In this document: positions 25,891 through 34,498 of the stretch, in pieces
Layout: each line of letters begins with the position of its first letter
How positions within the stretch are numbered: position 1 is the first letter of the stretch
Source: Planctomycetota bacterium
Lineage (GTDB): Bacteria; Planctomycetota; MHYJ01; WSZJ01
DNA length: 64,000 bases
Assembly (NCBI GenBank): GCA_016190145.1
Contig: JACPRD010000135.1
Span: 49,290 to 113,289, forward strand
Reading direction: 5' to 3'
Made by a program: the position numbers and the translations under genes
The notes under the pieces: generated by a model
What the model was told of the DNA's origin: nothing
Database searches by the model: none
What the model saw: only the letters and a program-made list of their open reading frames with translations

Positions 25891-26300
25891 AAACGACGAT
25901 CCTGGCCGCGGTCCTGATGGTCGCGGGCTGCGCCGAGCAGGGCGGCACGGGCGCGAGCGGAGCCTGGCGGACGGACTACGCGGGCGCGCTGGCGGAAGCG
26001 AAGTCGGCGGGGAAGCCGGTCCTGCTGGACTTCCACGCCGACTGGTGAGGCGGCTGCGTGCAGCTCGCGGGGCAGTTGGCCTCGGCTGATTTTGAGGAGC
26101 TGGCGAAGGGATTCGTGCTGGTGAAGGTCGACCTGACGGACCGGTCCGAGAACAATCCCAACCGCCCGATCGCGGCGCAGTATTCGGTGCGCTCGATCCC
26201 GGACATCCGGATCCTGTCGGCGGAGGGAAAGGAAATCTCCAACCCGGGTTCGACGAAGTCCGCGGTCATGGAAGCGATGAAGAAGGCGCTCGGCAAGTAG
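25887..26300 (+). CDS. Thioredoxin-like lipoprotein with in-frame TGA at the active site (candidate selenoprotein)
   Basis: Read through TGA at 26046-26048 it is 137 residues. Lipobox MVAGCAEQ (Cys 15). Residues 46-53 are LLDFHADW, the strand and Trp that precede CxxC in thioredoxins; codon 54 is TGA, then Gly-Gly-Cys 57. So UGGC stands where CGGC is expected. The downstream part is normal thioredoxin (FVLVKVDLTD, VRSIPDIRIL with the cis-Pro), still in frame, with unchanged codon use and a TAG stop. Either selenocysteine is inserted or the gene has one nonsense change (TGC to TGA). A 7-bp stem with two G-U pairs can be drawn at 26051-26057/26072-26078, too weak to call a SECIS. The start overlaps the anti-sigma stop by 4 nt. 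Confidence 0.72.
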
Positions 26301-26339
26301 GCCGGGCGCGCCCGGGCGTTTTCGGCGATGCTTGAGGCC

Positions 26340-27752
26340 ATGAAGACCACTCTCGCGCTCGGAATCGGGTTCTTCCTGTCCTCCCTGCTCCCGTGCTCGG
26401 CCGAGCTTTCCGCCGCGGCCTCGGCGGTCGACATCACGCCGGATCCGGCCGCGGGCCCCGTCTGGATCGCGGGCTTCGGCCTCGGGCGGCGCGCGACGGG
26501 CGTCCACGACCCGATCATGAGCCGCGCCCTCCTGGTTTCCGACGGGAAGACCACCGTCGGCCTGGTCGCGCTCGACCTGGTGGGGCTCATGCGCCCGCAC
26601 GTCGAGCGGATCCGGAAGGAGGCGGGCGGAGCCGTGGACTTCCTCGTCGTCGCCTCCACGCACAACCACGAGGGCCCGGACACCATGGGTCTCTGGGGGG
26701 AATCGCCGTTCGTGTCGGGGATCGACGCGGCGTACGTCGAGCGGCTGGTAGGCGCGGTTTCGGCGCAGGTCGAAACGCTCGCGCAGCATCTCCGGCCCGT
26801 GACGCTGCGCGCGGTCCAGCTCCAGGCGCCGACGGCGGATTACGTCGCCGACTCCCGCGACCCCCTCGTGATCGACGACACGCTCTCCGCTCTCCAGCTC
26901 GCCGCCGCCGACGGCCGCGCGGTCGCGACCGTCGTCAACTGGGCGAATCATCCCGAGACGCTCTGGAGCCGGAACACCCTGCTCTCCGCGGACTACCCGG
27001 GCGCGCTCTGCAGGCGCCTCGAAGAGCGCTTCGGCGGAACCGGTGTTTTCTTTTCGGGAGCCCTCGGCGGAATGATGACTCCCGACCACCGGAAGGACGA
27101 GAAGGGCGAAGAGATGCACACTTTCGAAGAGGCCGAAAGGATCGGGCGGGGCATCGCGGACCTCGCCGCCGACGCCCTCGCGAAGGCCCCCGCGGAGCCG
27201 GCGCCCGCGCTCTCATTCCGCTCGAAGGACGTCCTCATCGCCTGCACCAACCGCCGCTTCCACCTTGCCATGGGCCTGAAGCTCCTCGCGCGCGGCACTT
27301 TCACGAAGTCCGGCGACGCGTTCGGGGGGAAGATCTCGCCGAAGAACGTGCCGTACGTGAAGACCGAGGTCGGCCTCATCGCCCTCGGCCCCGTCTCCCT
27401 CGCCCTCGTCCCCGGTGAACTCTTCCCCGAACTCGCGGTCGGCGGCTACGACGGCTCGAAATCTTTCGGGCGGCCGGTGGTGAAGAAGGACAACCCGAAC
27501 CCGCCGGATCTGTCGAAGGCGCCGAAGGGTCCGTACCTGAGGGATCTGATGGCGTCGCGGGTGGAGATGATCGTGGGGCTGGCGAACGACGAGATCGGGT
27601 ACATCGTGCCCGAGTACGATTTCCAGGCGAACCTGAAGTCGGCGACGATGGAGCCGCAGCCTGAGGGGGACCACTACGAGGAGACGAACTCGCTGGGGAA
27701 GAAGGCGGCGTCGAAGGTGATGGGGGCGCTGGAAGGGCTTCTGAGGGACTGA
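26340..27752 (+). CDS. Exported neutral/alkaline ceramidase-like protein
   Basis: 470 residues. Signal peptide about 1-21. The N-terminal domain of the neutral ceramidase family is recognisable: AVDITPDP, then a GF.LGRRATGVHDP block, LVSDGKTTVGLVALDLVG, VASTHNHEGPDTMG with the zinc-site His residues, and NWANHPETL. The C-terminal immunoglobulin-like domain of true ceramidases is missing, so the natural substrate may not be ceramide; it belongs to the short single-domain version common in these bacteria. ATG 26340 precedes the signal peptide directly; ATG 26328 is an alternative. Confidence 0.82.
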   Translation: MKTTLALGIGFFLSSLLPCSAELSAAASAVDITPDPAAGPVWIAGFGLGRRATGVHDPIMSRALLVSDGKTTVGLVALDLVGLMRPHVERIRKEAGGAVDFLVVASTHNHEGPDTMGLWGESPFVSGIDAAYVERLVGAVSAQVETLAQHLRPVTLRAVQLQAPTADYVADSRDPLVIDDTLSALQLAAADGRAVATVVNWANHPETLWSRNTLLSADYPGALCRRLEERFGGTGVFFSGALGGMMTPDHRKDEKGEEMHTFEEAERIGRGIADLAADALAKAPAEPAPALSFRSKDVLIACTNRRFHLAMGLKLLARGTFTKSGDAFGGKISPKNVPYVKTEVGLIALGPVSLALVPGELFPELAVGGYDGSKSFGRPVVKKDNPNPPDLSKAPKGPYLRDLMASRVEMIVGLANDEIGYIVPEYDFQANLKSATMEPQPEGDHYEETNSLGKKAASKVMGALEGLLRD

Positions 27753-27756
27753 ACTA

Positions 27757-28002
27757 CTAAGTAGAAACGCAGAATGATTCATCCTGAAACGGCTCAGGAG
27801 GAGGAGAAGGAGGAGGCGGCGGAGGAGGAGGAACGGCATCGGTCGGGAGGCCTCCTCCTTCTCCTCCTCCTTCTCCTCCTGAGTCGTTCCGCGGGCGCAG
27901 GAGGAAGATCGAGCGGCCTCGCCCTCGCGAGAATGATTCGTCCTGCTCCTCGGCCCGAACCCGTTCGTGGCCCCGGGTGATTCTTTCTGCGTTTCTACTT
28001 AG
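27757..28002. mobile_element. MITE-like element with 24-bp terminal inverted repeats and GGA-rich inner arms
   Basis: CTAAGTAGAAACGCAGAA at 27757 is repeated inverted at 27985-28002, with looser matching inward to about 24 bp. Inside, AACGGCTCAGGAGGAGGAG (27788 on) is inverted at 27863-27888. AGAATGATTC[AG]TCCTG occurs twice in direct orientation (27771, 27930). No coding capacity and no clear target-site duplication. It starts 5 nt after the ceramidase-like stop. Confidence 0.65.
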
Positions 28003-28010
28003 CTTCGGAA

Positions 28011-28031
28011 ATCGTCGCGCCGCGCGACGAT
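28011..28031. other. Perfect 9-bp hairpin
   Basis: ATCGTCGCG-CCG-CGCGACGAT immediately right of the inverted-repeat element. No T run follows on either strand. Confidence 0.6.
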
Positions 28032-28121
28032 GTGGCGGCGGTGGACGGTCGCGACTGGCCACGAAAAGGCTTAGCGCGGCACAGCCGCAACCAAACTCGC
28101 GCGCATTGAAATGGGACGCCC

Positions 28122-28277
28122 TATCCCTTTTCACCCCTTTCTATCCGCGACCACGCCGTTCGTATCCTCCTTTATCCCATGGGTGATCTGCGCTGTGCGC
28201 CCGGAAAGATTAGAAAGACGATTGAACATCGATACGACAGGCGAGGTCACTGATGAAAAAGGGTGAAAACGGATACG
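28122..28277. repeat. Decamer (ATCCGYTTTC) inverted-arm element
   Basis: Left arm 28122-28155 (TATCCCTTTTCACCCCTTTC then TATCC) has a 10-nt period. The right arm 28251-28277 is the inverse (GAAAAAGGGTGAAAACGGAT). The left arm continues to 28180 as a copy of the 57-bp sequence at 48084-48140. The rest of 28032-28537 shows no gene. Confidence 0.72.
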
Positions 28278-28439
28278 TCCTTGTCCGCAGCCGATTCCCT
28301 CGGAAGAACTCGAAAAACTGCTTCGAAAAACAAGTTTGTGATCGATTGTGTACATAGAGGATCCGCAAATCCTCGTCACCGGCCTGCACCGCGCGTCGAG
28401 GGACGAGGAAACGGGGGCCGTTTTCGACTGCGCTCGAGG

Positions 28440-28472
28440 AACGACTGAGGAGGAGAAGGAGGAGGAGGTCGT
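28440..28472 (+). repeat. GGA-rich hairpin related to the 27757 element
   Basis: AACGACTGAGGAGGAGAAGG and more GGA units, closed by ACGAC and GTCGT. It resembles one inner arm of the element at 27757-28002. Confidence 0.55.
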
Positions 28473-28537
28473 CCCACCCGCCTGCCGGCCGATGGAGCAT
28501 CCCGGACCGATTTTCTCTCAAACTCCGAGCAAATTCA

Positions 28538-28543
28538 TACAAT
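28538..28543 (+). promoter_or_regulatory. -10 box of a probable leaderless promoter
   Basis: TACAAT ends 7 nt before the ATG at 28551; there is no SD between them. Confidence 0.45.
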
Positions 28544-28550
28544 CCCCGGC

Positions 28551-29372
28551 ATGAGAACGCTCTGGCTCATGCTGATGTGCGCCGCCCTCGGGCGCGCCGA
28601 GGATCCGCCGGCCTACGACATCACGGACATCGTCCAGAAGATCCGGAGCGGGACGCCGGCGGAGTGCGTGGAGGCGGTGGCGAAGCTGCCGCCGGGCAAG
28701 GAGGAGCGGGCCGCGGGGCCGATCGCGACGCGGCTCAAGGCCGAGACGGACGGGCAGGTCCGCGCGGCGCTCCGGGACGCGCTCGTCGCGTACAAGCCGG
28801 AGGCGATCGCGCGGGCGCTCAAGGGGCCGCTGGAAGGCAAGGACACGACCGACGAATTCCGGACGATGGCGCTCGAGATCCTCGCCGCCTGCAAAATCCC
28901 CGCGGCGGTCGACCTCGTGGTGGCGATCGCGTTCAAGTCGGAGATGAAGGCGATGCGCGACGCCGCGCAGAAGCAACTCGTCGACTACGGGGACCTGGCC
29001 GTCGCGGACACGGCCGCTTACGTCCGCGCTCCGGACCAGAAGATCGCCAACGAGGCGGTCGCCGTGCTCAAAACGATCGACACCGAGCCCGCGGCGAAGC
29101 AACTCGTCCATTTCCTGGTCATCGGCAGCGAGAAGGAGATCCTGCGCATCGTCGGGATCACGAACGCGACGCGCGAGGAGGTCATCAAGGCGCTGATCGA
29201 AATGGGAGACGAGGCCGCGCCCGCGCTGCTCGGGGGGCTCGACAGCAACCAGCATCAGCAGTGGTGCTCCTACGTCCTGCAGAAGATCAGCGGCGAGTTC
29301 CACACGCAGAAGGACAAGGCGGGGTGGATGGGGTGGTGGAAGCGGCGGCTTGCTGAGAAGGCCGGACGGTAG
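28551..29372 (+). CDS. Exported HEAT-repeat protein
   Basis: 273 residues. Short signal peptide (MRTLWLMLMCAALGRAED). The rest is helical with HEAT-like units of about 35 residues (AAGPIATRLKAETDGQVRAALRD, MALEILAACKIPAAVDLVV, IANEAVAVLKTIDTEPAAK, VIKALIEMGDEAAPALL). The end, KAGWMGWWKRRLAEKAG, is a short Trp-rich tail also present in other exported HEAT proteins of this window (for example at the end of 45987-48035, AAWKKWKEKR). Probably a periplasmic binding scaffold; no catalytic motif. Confidence 0.7.
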   Translation: MRTLWLMLMCAALGRAEDPPAYDITDIVQKIRSGTPAECVEAVAKLPPGKEERAAGPIATRLKAETDGQVRAALRDALVAYKPEAIARALKGPLEGKDTTDEFRTMALEILAACKIPAAVDLVVAIAFKSEMKAMRDAAQKQLVDYGDLAVADTAAYVRAPDQKIANEAVAVLKTIDTEPAAKQLVHFLVIGSEKEILRIVGITNATREEVIKALIEMGDEAAPALLGGLDSNQHQQWCSYVLQKISGEFHTQKDKAGWMGWWKRRLAEKAGR

Positions 29373-29377
29373 GGCGG

Positions 29378-29476
29378 GTTCGGAGTTCGGAGTTCGGAGT
29401 TCGGCGTTGGTTCGGAGTTCCCACGCGTCTGTCCGCGCACCGGGCCCGCGATCGCGGCGGTTCCAACGCCGAACGG
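29378..29476. repeat. GTTCGGM heptamer hairpin element
   Basis: Left arm 29378-29418 holds GTTCGGA x3, GTTCGGC and a broken unit. The right arm CCAACGCCGAAC at 29463-29474 is a short inverted match, between two convergent genes. Confidence 0.8.
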
Positions 29477-29486
29477 GTCGGTGGGC

Positions 29487-31487
29487 TCAGAACTTTGATT
29501 CCGCGGTCGATGCCCTCGACTGCACCTCGGCGTCGGCGCTGAACTTCGTTTTGATCGCACCCAGGTCGGCTTTCAGCTTCGCTTCCTTGAAGCCCGGCAG
29601 CGCGTCCACGATCAGGAGCGCGGCTTTTTTCCGGGTGAGTTCGGGGTCGTAGCCGGTGCTGAACTTCGGCAGGTCCGTCGCGAGCAGGACTTTCTTGATC
29701 GCGACCGTCGAGACCACCGTCCAGACGTGCGATTCACCGAGGGCGCTCATCGCCGCGACGTACGCGGCGTTGGCGGCCTGGAAGTTCTCCCAGTCGGAAA
29801 TCTCGAGCTTCTTCAACTCCTTGTCGAACTCCTTCCCGAGCGCCTCGAGCGCCGAGGCGATCGCAATCGCGTCCTTCTTCTCGCCCGCCGTCGCGAGCGA
29901 GTCCGCGGCGGCCTTCCGCACCTTGAGCGACTTGTCCGAGAGCGCCTTCGCGAGCGCCCCCGACGAGGCCGGGTCCTTGAACACTCCCAGCACACGCGCG
30001 GACTGGACCTTCGCGTCCTCGCTCTGGTTCGGGGTCTGGAGGATTTTCGAGAGCGACGGAAGCGCCGCCTTGTCCTTGAGCTCGATCAGCCGGTTCGCGG
30101 CCCGCTCGCCCAGCGATCCGCCCGTCTCGATGTCCCCGACCAGCTTCGCCACCTCGTTCCCGCCCGCATCTGCCGCGCGCACCGGGAAATAGAGTGCCTC
30201 GTCCGGCCACAGCGGCTCCGCGAAACTCGGCCGGCTCCCGTGCACCGGCTCCGGCCCCTTCGAGCCGCGCTTCATCTGGTGGTGCCGCTTGAAGAACGCC
30301 AGCGTGTCGTCGATCACCTCCTGCGGCCACCCGTGCTTCGCGTTCACGTACTCGGTGTACACGAAGTCCGCCTTCTGCTTCTGCAGCACCCCCGCGGCCC
30401 CGCGGTCGTCACTGCACCCCACCTGCGGGTCGTCGCTCGAATGGTAGATGTACATCCCCGTCCCCGTCTGGTGCGCCTTCATCGCGTTGCCCCCGCCGCT
30501 TCCCGCCGCCGGCGCGAACGCCGCGAACCGGTCCGCGTACGCGGGACCGTAGGACCACGTCCCCATCCCTCCGCGCGAGTGGCCGATCAGATAAACCCGG
30601 TTCATGTCGACGTTGAACAGGAGCTCGGCCTCGGCGATGAACGAGGTGAAGTAGTCGTCGGGGTGTCCGGTCCACGGAAGGGGCTCGCAGGTGGGGCAGA
30701 CGACGATGCAGCCCCATTTCGGGGCCTCGAGCAGGAAATGGCCGACGAAGTCCTTGCCGTTGCCGATGCCGCCGAGGCCGTTCACGGCGCCGTGCAGCCC
30801 GACGATGAGCGGGTATGCGCGGTGCGGGTCGTAGTCGTCGGGGACCCAGATCGTGTAGCGGCCCGTGACCTTGCGCGCGTTGTACGTGAGGCGCACGTCC
30901 TCCTGTTTTCCCTTAGGCTGCTGGAGCGAGCGGGCGACGCGGTCGAAGTACGACTGGGGAAGAGTCACGCCGAAGGCGGTCTTCCACTCCTCGTATTTCG
31001 CCTTGCGCGCGGCGGGATCGAGCCCGGCGTAGTCCTTGGCCTGCGCACGGAGGTCGGAGTTGTGAAGCGGGCTGCCTTTGATGAGCCTGTCGGCGTCGGC
31101 GCCGACGATCTTGCGAGCTTCGGCATTCTGGGGATCGTTCACGAGGACCAACAGAGCCTCCTCGCGCGCCTCGACCGCAAACCCGTTGTCCGTGCAGAGT
31201 TTCAGGAGGGCGGCGTGGTCGGGTCGCGCGGTGTTGGATTCGCGCCAGTAGCGGACGAGAGGCGGCTCAGGCGTGATTTCGACCTTCGCGACCTGTCCCT
31301 TGTCGAATTTCTTCACCCCCCAGGTCATGGCGGTCATGGCGGAGTTGTAGGTGTTGATGACGACTTCGGTGTCGGTGTTGGAGGTGACTTTTCCCTCGAT
31401 GACGGTGCGGTCCCTGAGGGTGACGGAGTCCGCCCGTGCCGAACCTGCGACGAGTCCGAACAGGAGAATCCCTGCCGCGAACCTCAT
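29487..31487 (-). CDS. Exported alpha/beta-hydrolase (PHB-depolymerase/esterase type) with HEAT tail, copy 2
   Basis: 666 residues. Signal peptide about 1-20. A 60-residue N-terminal beta module (SVTLRDRTVIEGKVTSNTD) is followed by a helical part and the hydrolase domain (about 205-400): oxyanion strand PLIVGLHGAVNG, nucleophile elbow GHSRGGMGTW, acid region YHSSDDPQVG and the His in NAKHGWPQEV. The C-terminal 220 residues are HEAT repeats (SGALAKALSDKSLKVRKAAADSL). Probably an exported esterase on a HEAT scaffold. SD GGAGGT fixes the start at 31487. Tandem paralogue of 31736-33751. Confidence 0.85.
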   Translation of the reverse strand: MRFAAGILLFGLVAGSARADSVTLRDRTVIEGKVTSNTDTEVVINTYNSAMTAMTWGVKKFDKGQVAKVEITPEPPLVRYWRESNTARPDHAALLKLCTDNGFAVEAREEALLVLVNDPQNAEARKIVGADADRLIKGSPLHNSDLRAQAKDYAGLDPAARKAKYEEWKTAFGVTLPQSYFDRVARSLQQPKGKQEDVRLTYNARKVTGRYTIWVPDDYDPHRAYPLIVGLHGAVNGLGGIGNGKDFVGHFLLEAPKWGCIVVCPTCEPLPWTGHPDDYFTSFIAEAELLFNVDMNRVYLIGHSRGGMGTWSYGPAYADRFAAFAPAAGSGGGNAMKAHQTGTGMYIYHSSDDPQVGCSDDRGAAGVLQKQKADFVYTEYVNAKHGWPQEVIDDTLAFFKRHHQMKRGSKGPEPVHGSRPSFAEPLWPDEALYFPVRAADAGGNEVAKLVGDIETGGSLGERAANRLIELKDKAALPSLSKILQTPNQSEDAKVQSARVLGVFKDPASSGALAKALSDKSLKVRKAAADSLATAGEKKDAIAIASALEALGKEFDKELKKLEISDWENFQAANAAYVAAMSALGESHVWTVVSTVAIKKVLLATDLPKFSTGYDPELTRKKAALLIVDALPGFKEAKLKADLGAIKTKFSADAEVQSRASTAESKF

Positions 31488-31504
31488 TTCCCACCTCCGA
31501 TCGA

Positions 31505-31666
31505 CATCCGCTTTCATCCGCTTTTATCCTTTTCCCAGGCCTTGCCTATCGACGTTTATCAGTCCTTTTTCATGAAAGAGAAAGAGGAGCAACAGCGGAT
31601 AAAGGCCGGATGAATGGAGGATAGAAAAGGCCTGGGAAAAGGATAAAGGAGGATGAAAGCGGATTG
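31505..31666. repeat. Decamer inverted-arm element, 44-bp arms
   Basis: Left arm 31505-31548 (CATCCGCTTTCATCCGCTTT then TATCCTTTTCCCAGG). The right arm 31619-31664 is its inverse (CCTGGGAAAAGGATAAAG...GAAAGCGGAT). A central 70 nt separates them. It lies in the spacer between the two tandem esterase genes. Confidence 0.85.
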
Positions 31667-31697
31667 GGTTTTCTCCCCGTCCACCGCCCGCCCGCCT

Positions 31698-31725
31698 CAA
31701 TTCAACATTCACCATTCAAAACTGA
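31698..31725 (+). repeat. ATTCAMC-type heptamer array
   Basis: CAATTCA, ACATTCA, CCATTCA, AAACTGA: a period-7 AT-rich array just beyond the stop of the second esterase gene. Confidence 0.6.
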
Positions 31726-31735
31726 CTTTTCCCTC

Positions 31736-33751
31736 CTACCCCCCCAGCCCCTTCTCCGCCTCGTCCGCCAGCGCGTTGATCCCCTCGTCGTCGAACCTGT
31801 CCCGGATCCCCTGCACCACACCCTTCAGCCTCGCGTCCTTCAGCCCCGGCAGCGCCTTCAGGATCCGCACCGCCGCCGCCTTCCGCGCGGGCTCCGGGTC
31901 GATGAACGAACTCCCCGATTTTGCCTGCGTCAGCAGGATCTTCACCACCGCCACGTCCGCCACCGGCTGCCACGTCCGCGCGTCGCCGGCCGCCGAAAGC
32001 GCTTCCACGAACGCCGCGTTCAGCGCGTGGAGCTGAGCCCACGCCTCGTCCGGAATCCATTTCTCCGCGATCTTGTCGAACTCCTGCCCCAGCACGAGAA
32101 GCGCCGAGGCGATTGCGACCGCGTCCTTCTCCTCCGCGATCCGCGCGAGCGACTCCACGGCCGCGATCCGTACTTTGTACTCGGGGTCGGACTGCGCCTT
32201 GAGCGCCGCGGCGACGGCGAGGGGATCCCGGACCGCGCGGAGCGCCCGGGCCGCCTCGATCCGCGCCTCGTCGCACGCGCCTTTCACGTCCGTCGCGATG
32301 CGCGCGAGCGGTGCGACCGCGTGCTTGTCCTGCATCGCGATCAGGCGGTCCGCCGCCTTCTCCGCGAGCGTGCCCCCCAGCAGCACCTCGCCCAGCAGGT
32401 CGTCCAGCGTCTGCTTTGCCCCCGCCGGCCGCGGCGGAAAATACCGCTCCTCCTCGGGCCAGAGCGGCTCCGCGAAACTCGGCCGCGTCCCGTGAACGAC
32501 CACCGGGCCGTCCTTCCCCTTCTCCATCCGGTGGTGCCGCTTGAAGTAAACGAACGTGTCCGCGATCACCGCCTGCGGCCATCCGTGCTGCTGGTCCTTC
32601 CACTCCGTGTACACGAAGTCGACCTTCGCGTCCCGCAGCTTCTTCGCCGCCGCCCGGTCCGATTCGCAGCTCGCGATGTTGTCGTCGCTCGAATGGTAGA
32701 TGTACATCCCCGTCCCCTGCGCCGCCGCTTCCAGAAGATCCGAATTCCCCGGCCCCGACGCCGCCGGCGCGAACGCCGCGAACCGCGCCGCGTACTTCGC
32801 GCCGAAGTGGTACGTCCCGCGCCCGCCCATCGAGTGGCCGATCACGTACACGCGATTCATGTCGATGTTGTAGAGCAGCATCGCCTCGTCCACGACCGAC
32901 AGGACGAACGCGTCCCCCTTCGCCGTCCACGGCCGCGGATCCGCCGTCGGCGAGACGATGATCACGTCCCAGCGCTGGGTCTCGGCGTAGGTGAAATGCC
33001 GGATGAAGTCGCGCCCGTTGCCGATCCCGCCCAGGCCGTTCCACGTGCCATGAAGCGCCAGCACGAGCGGGTACGAGCGGTGCGGGTCGTAACTTTTCGG
33101 CACCCACACCGTGTAGCGCCCGCTCGCCTTCTGCGTGTTGTAGGTGAGCCGGACGTCCTCGGTGACGACGCCGCGGGGAAGCGGGTCGGACCGTGCGGCG
33201 CGGTCGAAGTACTGCCGTGGAAGGGTCACGCCGAAGTCCTTCTTCAGGCGCGCGTACGCCGCCCCGCGCGCGGCGGGCTCGAGCGAGGCCCAGTCCTTCG
33301 TGGCGGCACGCAGATCGGGATTGTGAAGCGGACTGGACTTCTGCATCGCCTCTACGCCGTCGCCCCACGCCGCGCGCGCCTCGGCGTCGTCGGGCTTCCG
33401 CGAGAGGACCTCGGCGGCCTGCTCGCGCGCTTCGACTTCGAACTTGTTCTCCACGCAGAACCGCATGAGCTTCTCGTTGAACTCGCCGGGGTCGTTCATG
33501 CGCTGCCAGTAGGTGCGAAGGGGGTCTTCGGGGACGATTTCGACTTTCTCGATGATCTTGCGTTCGAAGGTCTTTACCCCCCACGTCATCTCCTTCATGG
33601 TGGAGTTGAAGGTGTTGATGGTGACGTCGGTCTCCGAGGTCGCGGTGATCTTGCCGTCGTGGGTGACACCGGTGACGAGCGTGATGGAGTCCGCGAGGGC
33701 TGCGAGAGCGGCGAGGGCAATGGCGCAGGTCGCGAGGAGGGCCGGGCGCAT
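31736..33751 (-). CDS. Exported alpha/beta-hydrolase (PHB-depolymerase/esterase type) with HEAT tail, copy 1
   Basis: 671 residues, the same architecture as its downstream paralogue: signal peptide about 1-20, beta module (SITLVTGVTHDGKITATSE), helical part, hydrolase domain with LVLALHGTWNG, GHSMGGRGTYHFG, YHSSDDNIAS and DQQHGWPQAV, then HEAT units (ALRAVRDPLAVAAALKAQSD, VRIAAVESLARIAEEKDAV). The nucleophile elbow here is the canonical GHSMGG; copy 2 has GHSRGG. SD GGAGG upstream. Upstream gene of the tandem pair. Confidence 0.86.
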   Translation of the reverse strand: MRPALLATCAIALAALAALADSITLVTGVTHDGKITATSETDVTINTFNSTMKEMTWGVKTFERKIIEKVEIVPEDPLRTYWQRMNDPGEFNEKLMRFCVENKFEVEAREQAAEVLSRKPDDAEARAAWGDGVEAMQKSSPLHNPDLRAATKDWASLEPAARGAAYARLKKDFGVTLPRQYFDRAARSDPLPRGVVTEDVRLTYNTQKASGRYTVWVPKSYDPHRSYPLVLALHGTWNGLGGIGNGRDFIRHFTYAETQRWDVIIVSPTADPRPWTAKGDAFVLSVVDEAMLLYNIDMNRVYVIGHSMGGRGTYHFGAKYAARFAAFAPAASGPGNSDLLEAAAQGTGMYIYHSSDDNIASCESDRAAAKKLRDAKVDFVYTEWKDQQHGWPQAVIADTFVYFKRHHRMEKGKDGPVVVHGTRPSFAEPLWPEEERYFPPRPAGAKQTLDDLLGEVLLGGTLAEKAADRLIAMQDKHAVAPLARIATDVKGACDEARIEAARALRAVRDPLAVAAALKAQSDPEYKVRIAAVESLARIAEEKDAVAIASALLVLGQEFDKIAEKWIPDEAWAQLHALNAAFVEALSAAGDARTWQPVADVAVVKILLTQAKSGSSFIDPEPARKAAAVRILKALPGLKDARLKGVVQGIRDRFDDEGINALADEAEKGLGG

Positions 33752-33825
33752 GGGGCCTCCGAGGTGGCGCAGGGAGTCCGGCTACTCTACCCTTCCGGGC
33801 GGCCCGGCTCCAGCAGAACGGAGCT

Positions 33826-34476
33826 TCAGGGAATCGGTGTGATGCGCGCGCCGTCGGCGATGAAGAGGTTTTCGGAGAGAGGGTAATCGGATTCGAAATG
33901 CTGTTCGCGCACGATAGGGCGGGCGCGCGCGAGGAGGCGCGGCTCGGCGCGCAGGAAGGTGACGGAATCGCGGTTGGGGAGTCCGACGGCGACGGGCCTT
34001 CCAAGGATGGCGAAGATCTTCTCCATGAATTCGGGGACGAGGACGGCGCCGGCCTGGGCGGGAAACCAGTGGCGGAAGCGGACGACGGCGTCGTTCACGA
34101 CGTCGAGCGGGCGGTCCATGAGGAGGTCGCGGAGGTTGGCGAGGGCCGGAGGCATCGGGTCCGCGCCGGAGGGGAGGCGGCGGCGGATGTCTTCCTCGGA
34201 GAGCACGCGCATCTCGGGGCGGCCGATGAGGGAAGCGGGAGCGCCGGGGCGCGGGAGGGCGAGCCACGCGGTCGGGGCCTCGATTTCGCGCTGGACGAGG
34301 ACCGCCTCGATGCCGTCCGTGACGGCGGCGGACCAGATGTCGGGCCCGGGCGCCAGCCGGGCTTCCGCCACCCACGAAGCCGATTTCAGGATGGGCAGGA
34401 CTCCCTTGAGCCCCTGCCGCCGGAGAAATGCCGAATCCGGGCGGCGCATCGTGTCCGGCGCCATTTCAGAAATCAC
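33826..34476 (-). CDS. Hypothetical protein, 216 aa
   Basis: Soluble, without signal peptide. GTG start at 34476 has GGGGAGT at the right distance; ATG 34464 is an alternative. Contains SWVAEARLAPGPDIWSAAV, VLVQREIEAPTAWLAL, LSEEDIRRRLPSG and VPEFMEKIFAILGRPVAVGL. The alternation of amphipathic strands and helices suggests a compact alpha/beta protein, perhaps related to DUF1444-like proteins, but that is not firm. It follows the zinc-ribbon membrane-protein gene by 22 nt and is probably co-transcribed with it. Confidence 0.6.
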   Translation of the reverse strand: MISEMAPDTMRRPDSAFLRRQGLKGVLPILKSASWVAEARLAPGPDIWSAAVTDGIEAVLVQREIEAPTAWLALPRPGAPASLIGRPEMRVLSEEDIRRRLPSGADPMPPALANLRDLLMDRPLDVVNDAVVRFRHWFPAQAGAVLVPEFMEKIFAILGRPVAVGLPNRDSVTFLRAEPRLLARARPIVREQHFESDYPLSENLFIADGARITPIP

Positions 34477-34498
34477 TGGAGACTCCCCTTTCCGCCGA

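Noticed and set aside
26046..26300. Two separate short genes split by the TGA
   Set aside because: The second half has no start with SD, and the two parts together make one standard thioredoxin domain with UGGC exactly at the active site.
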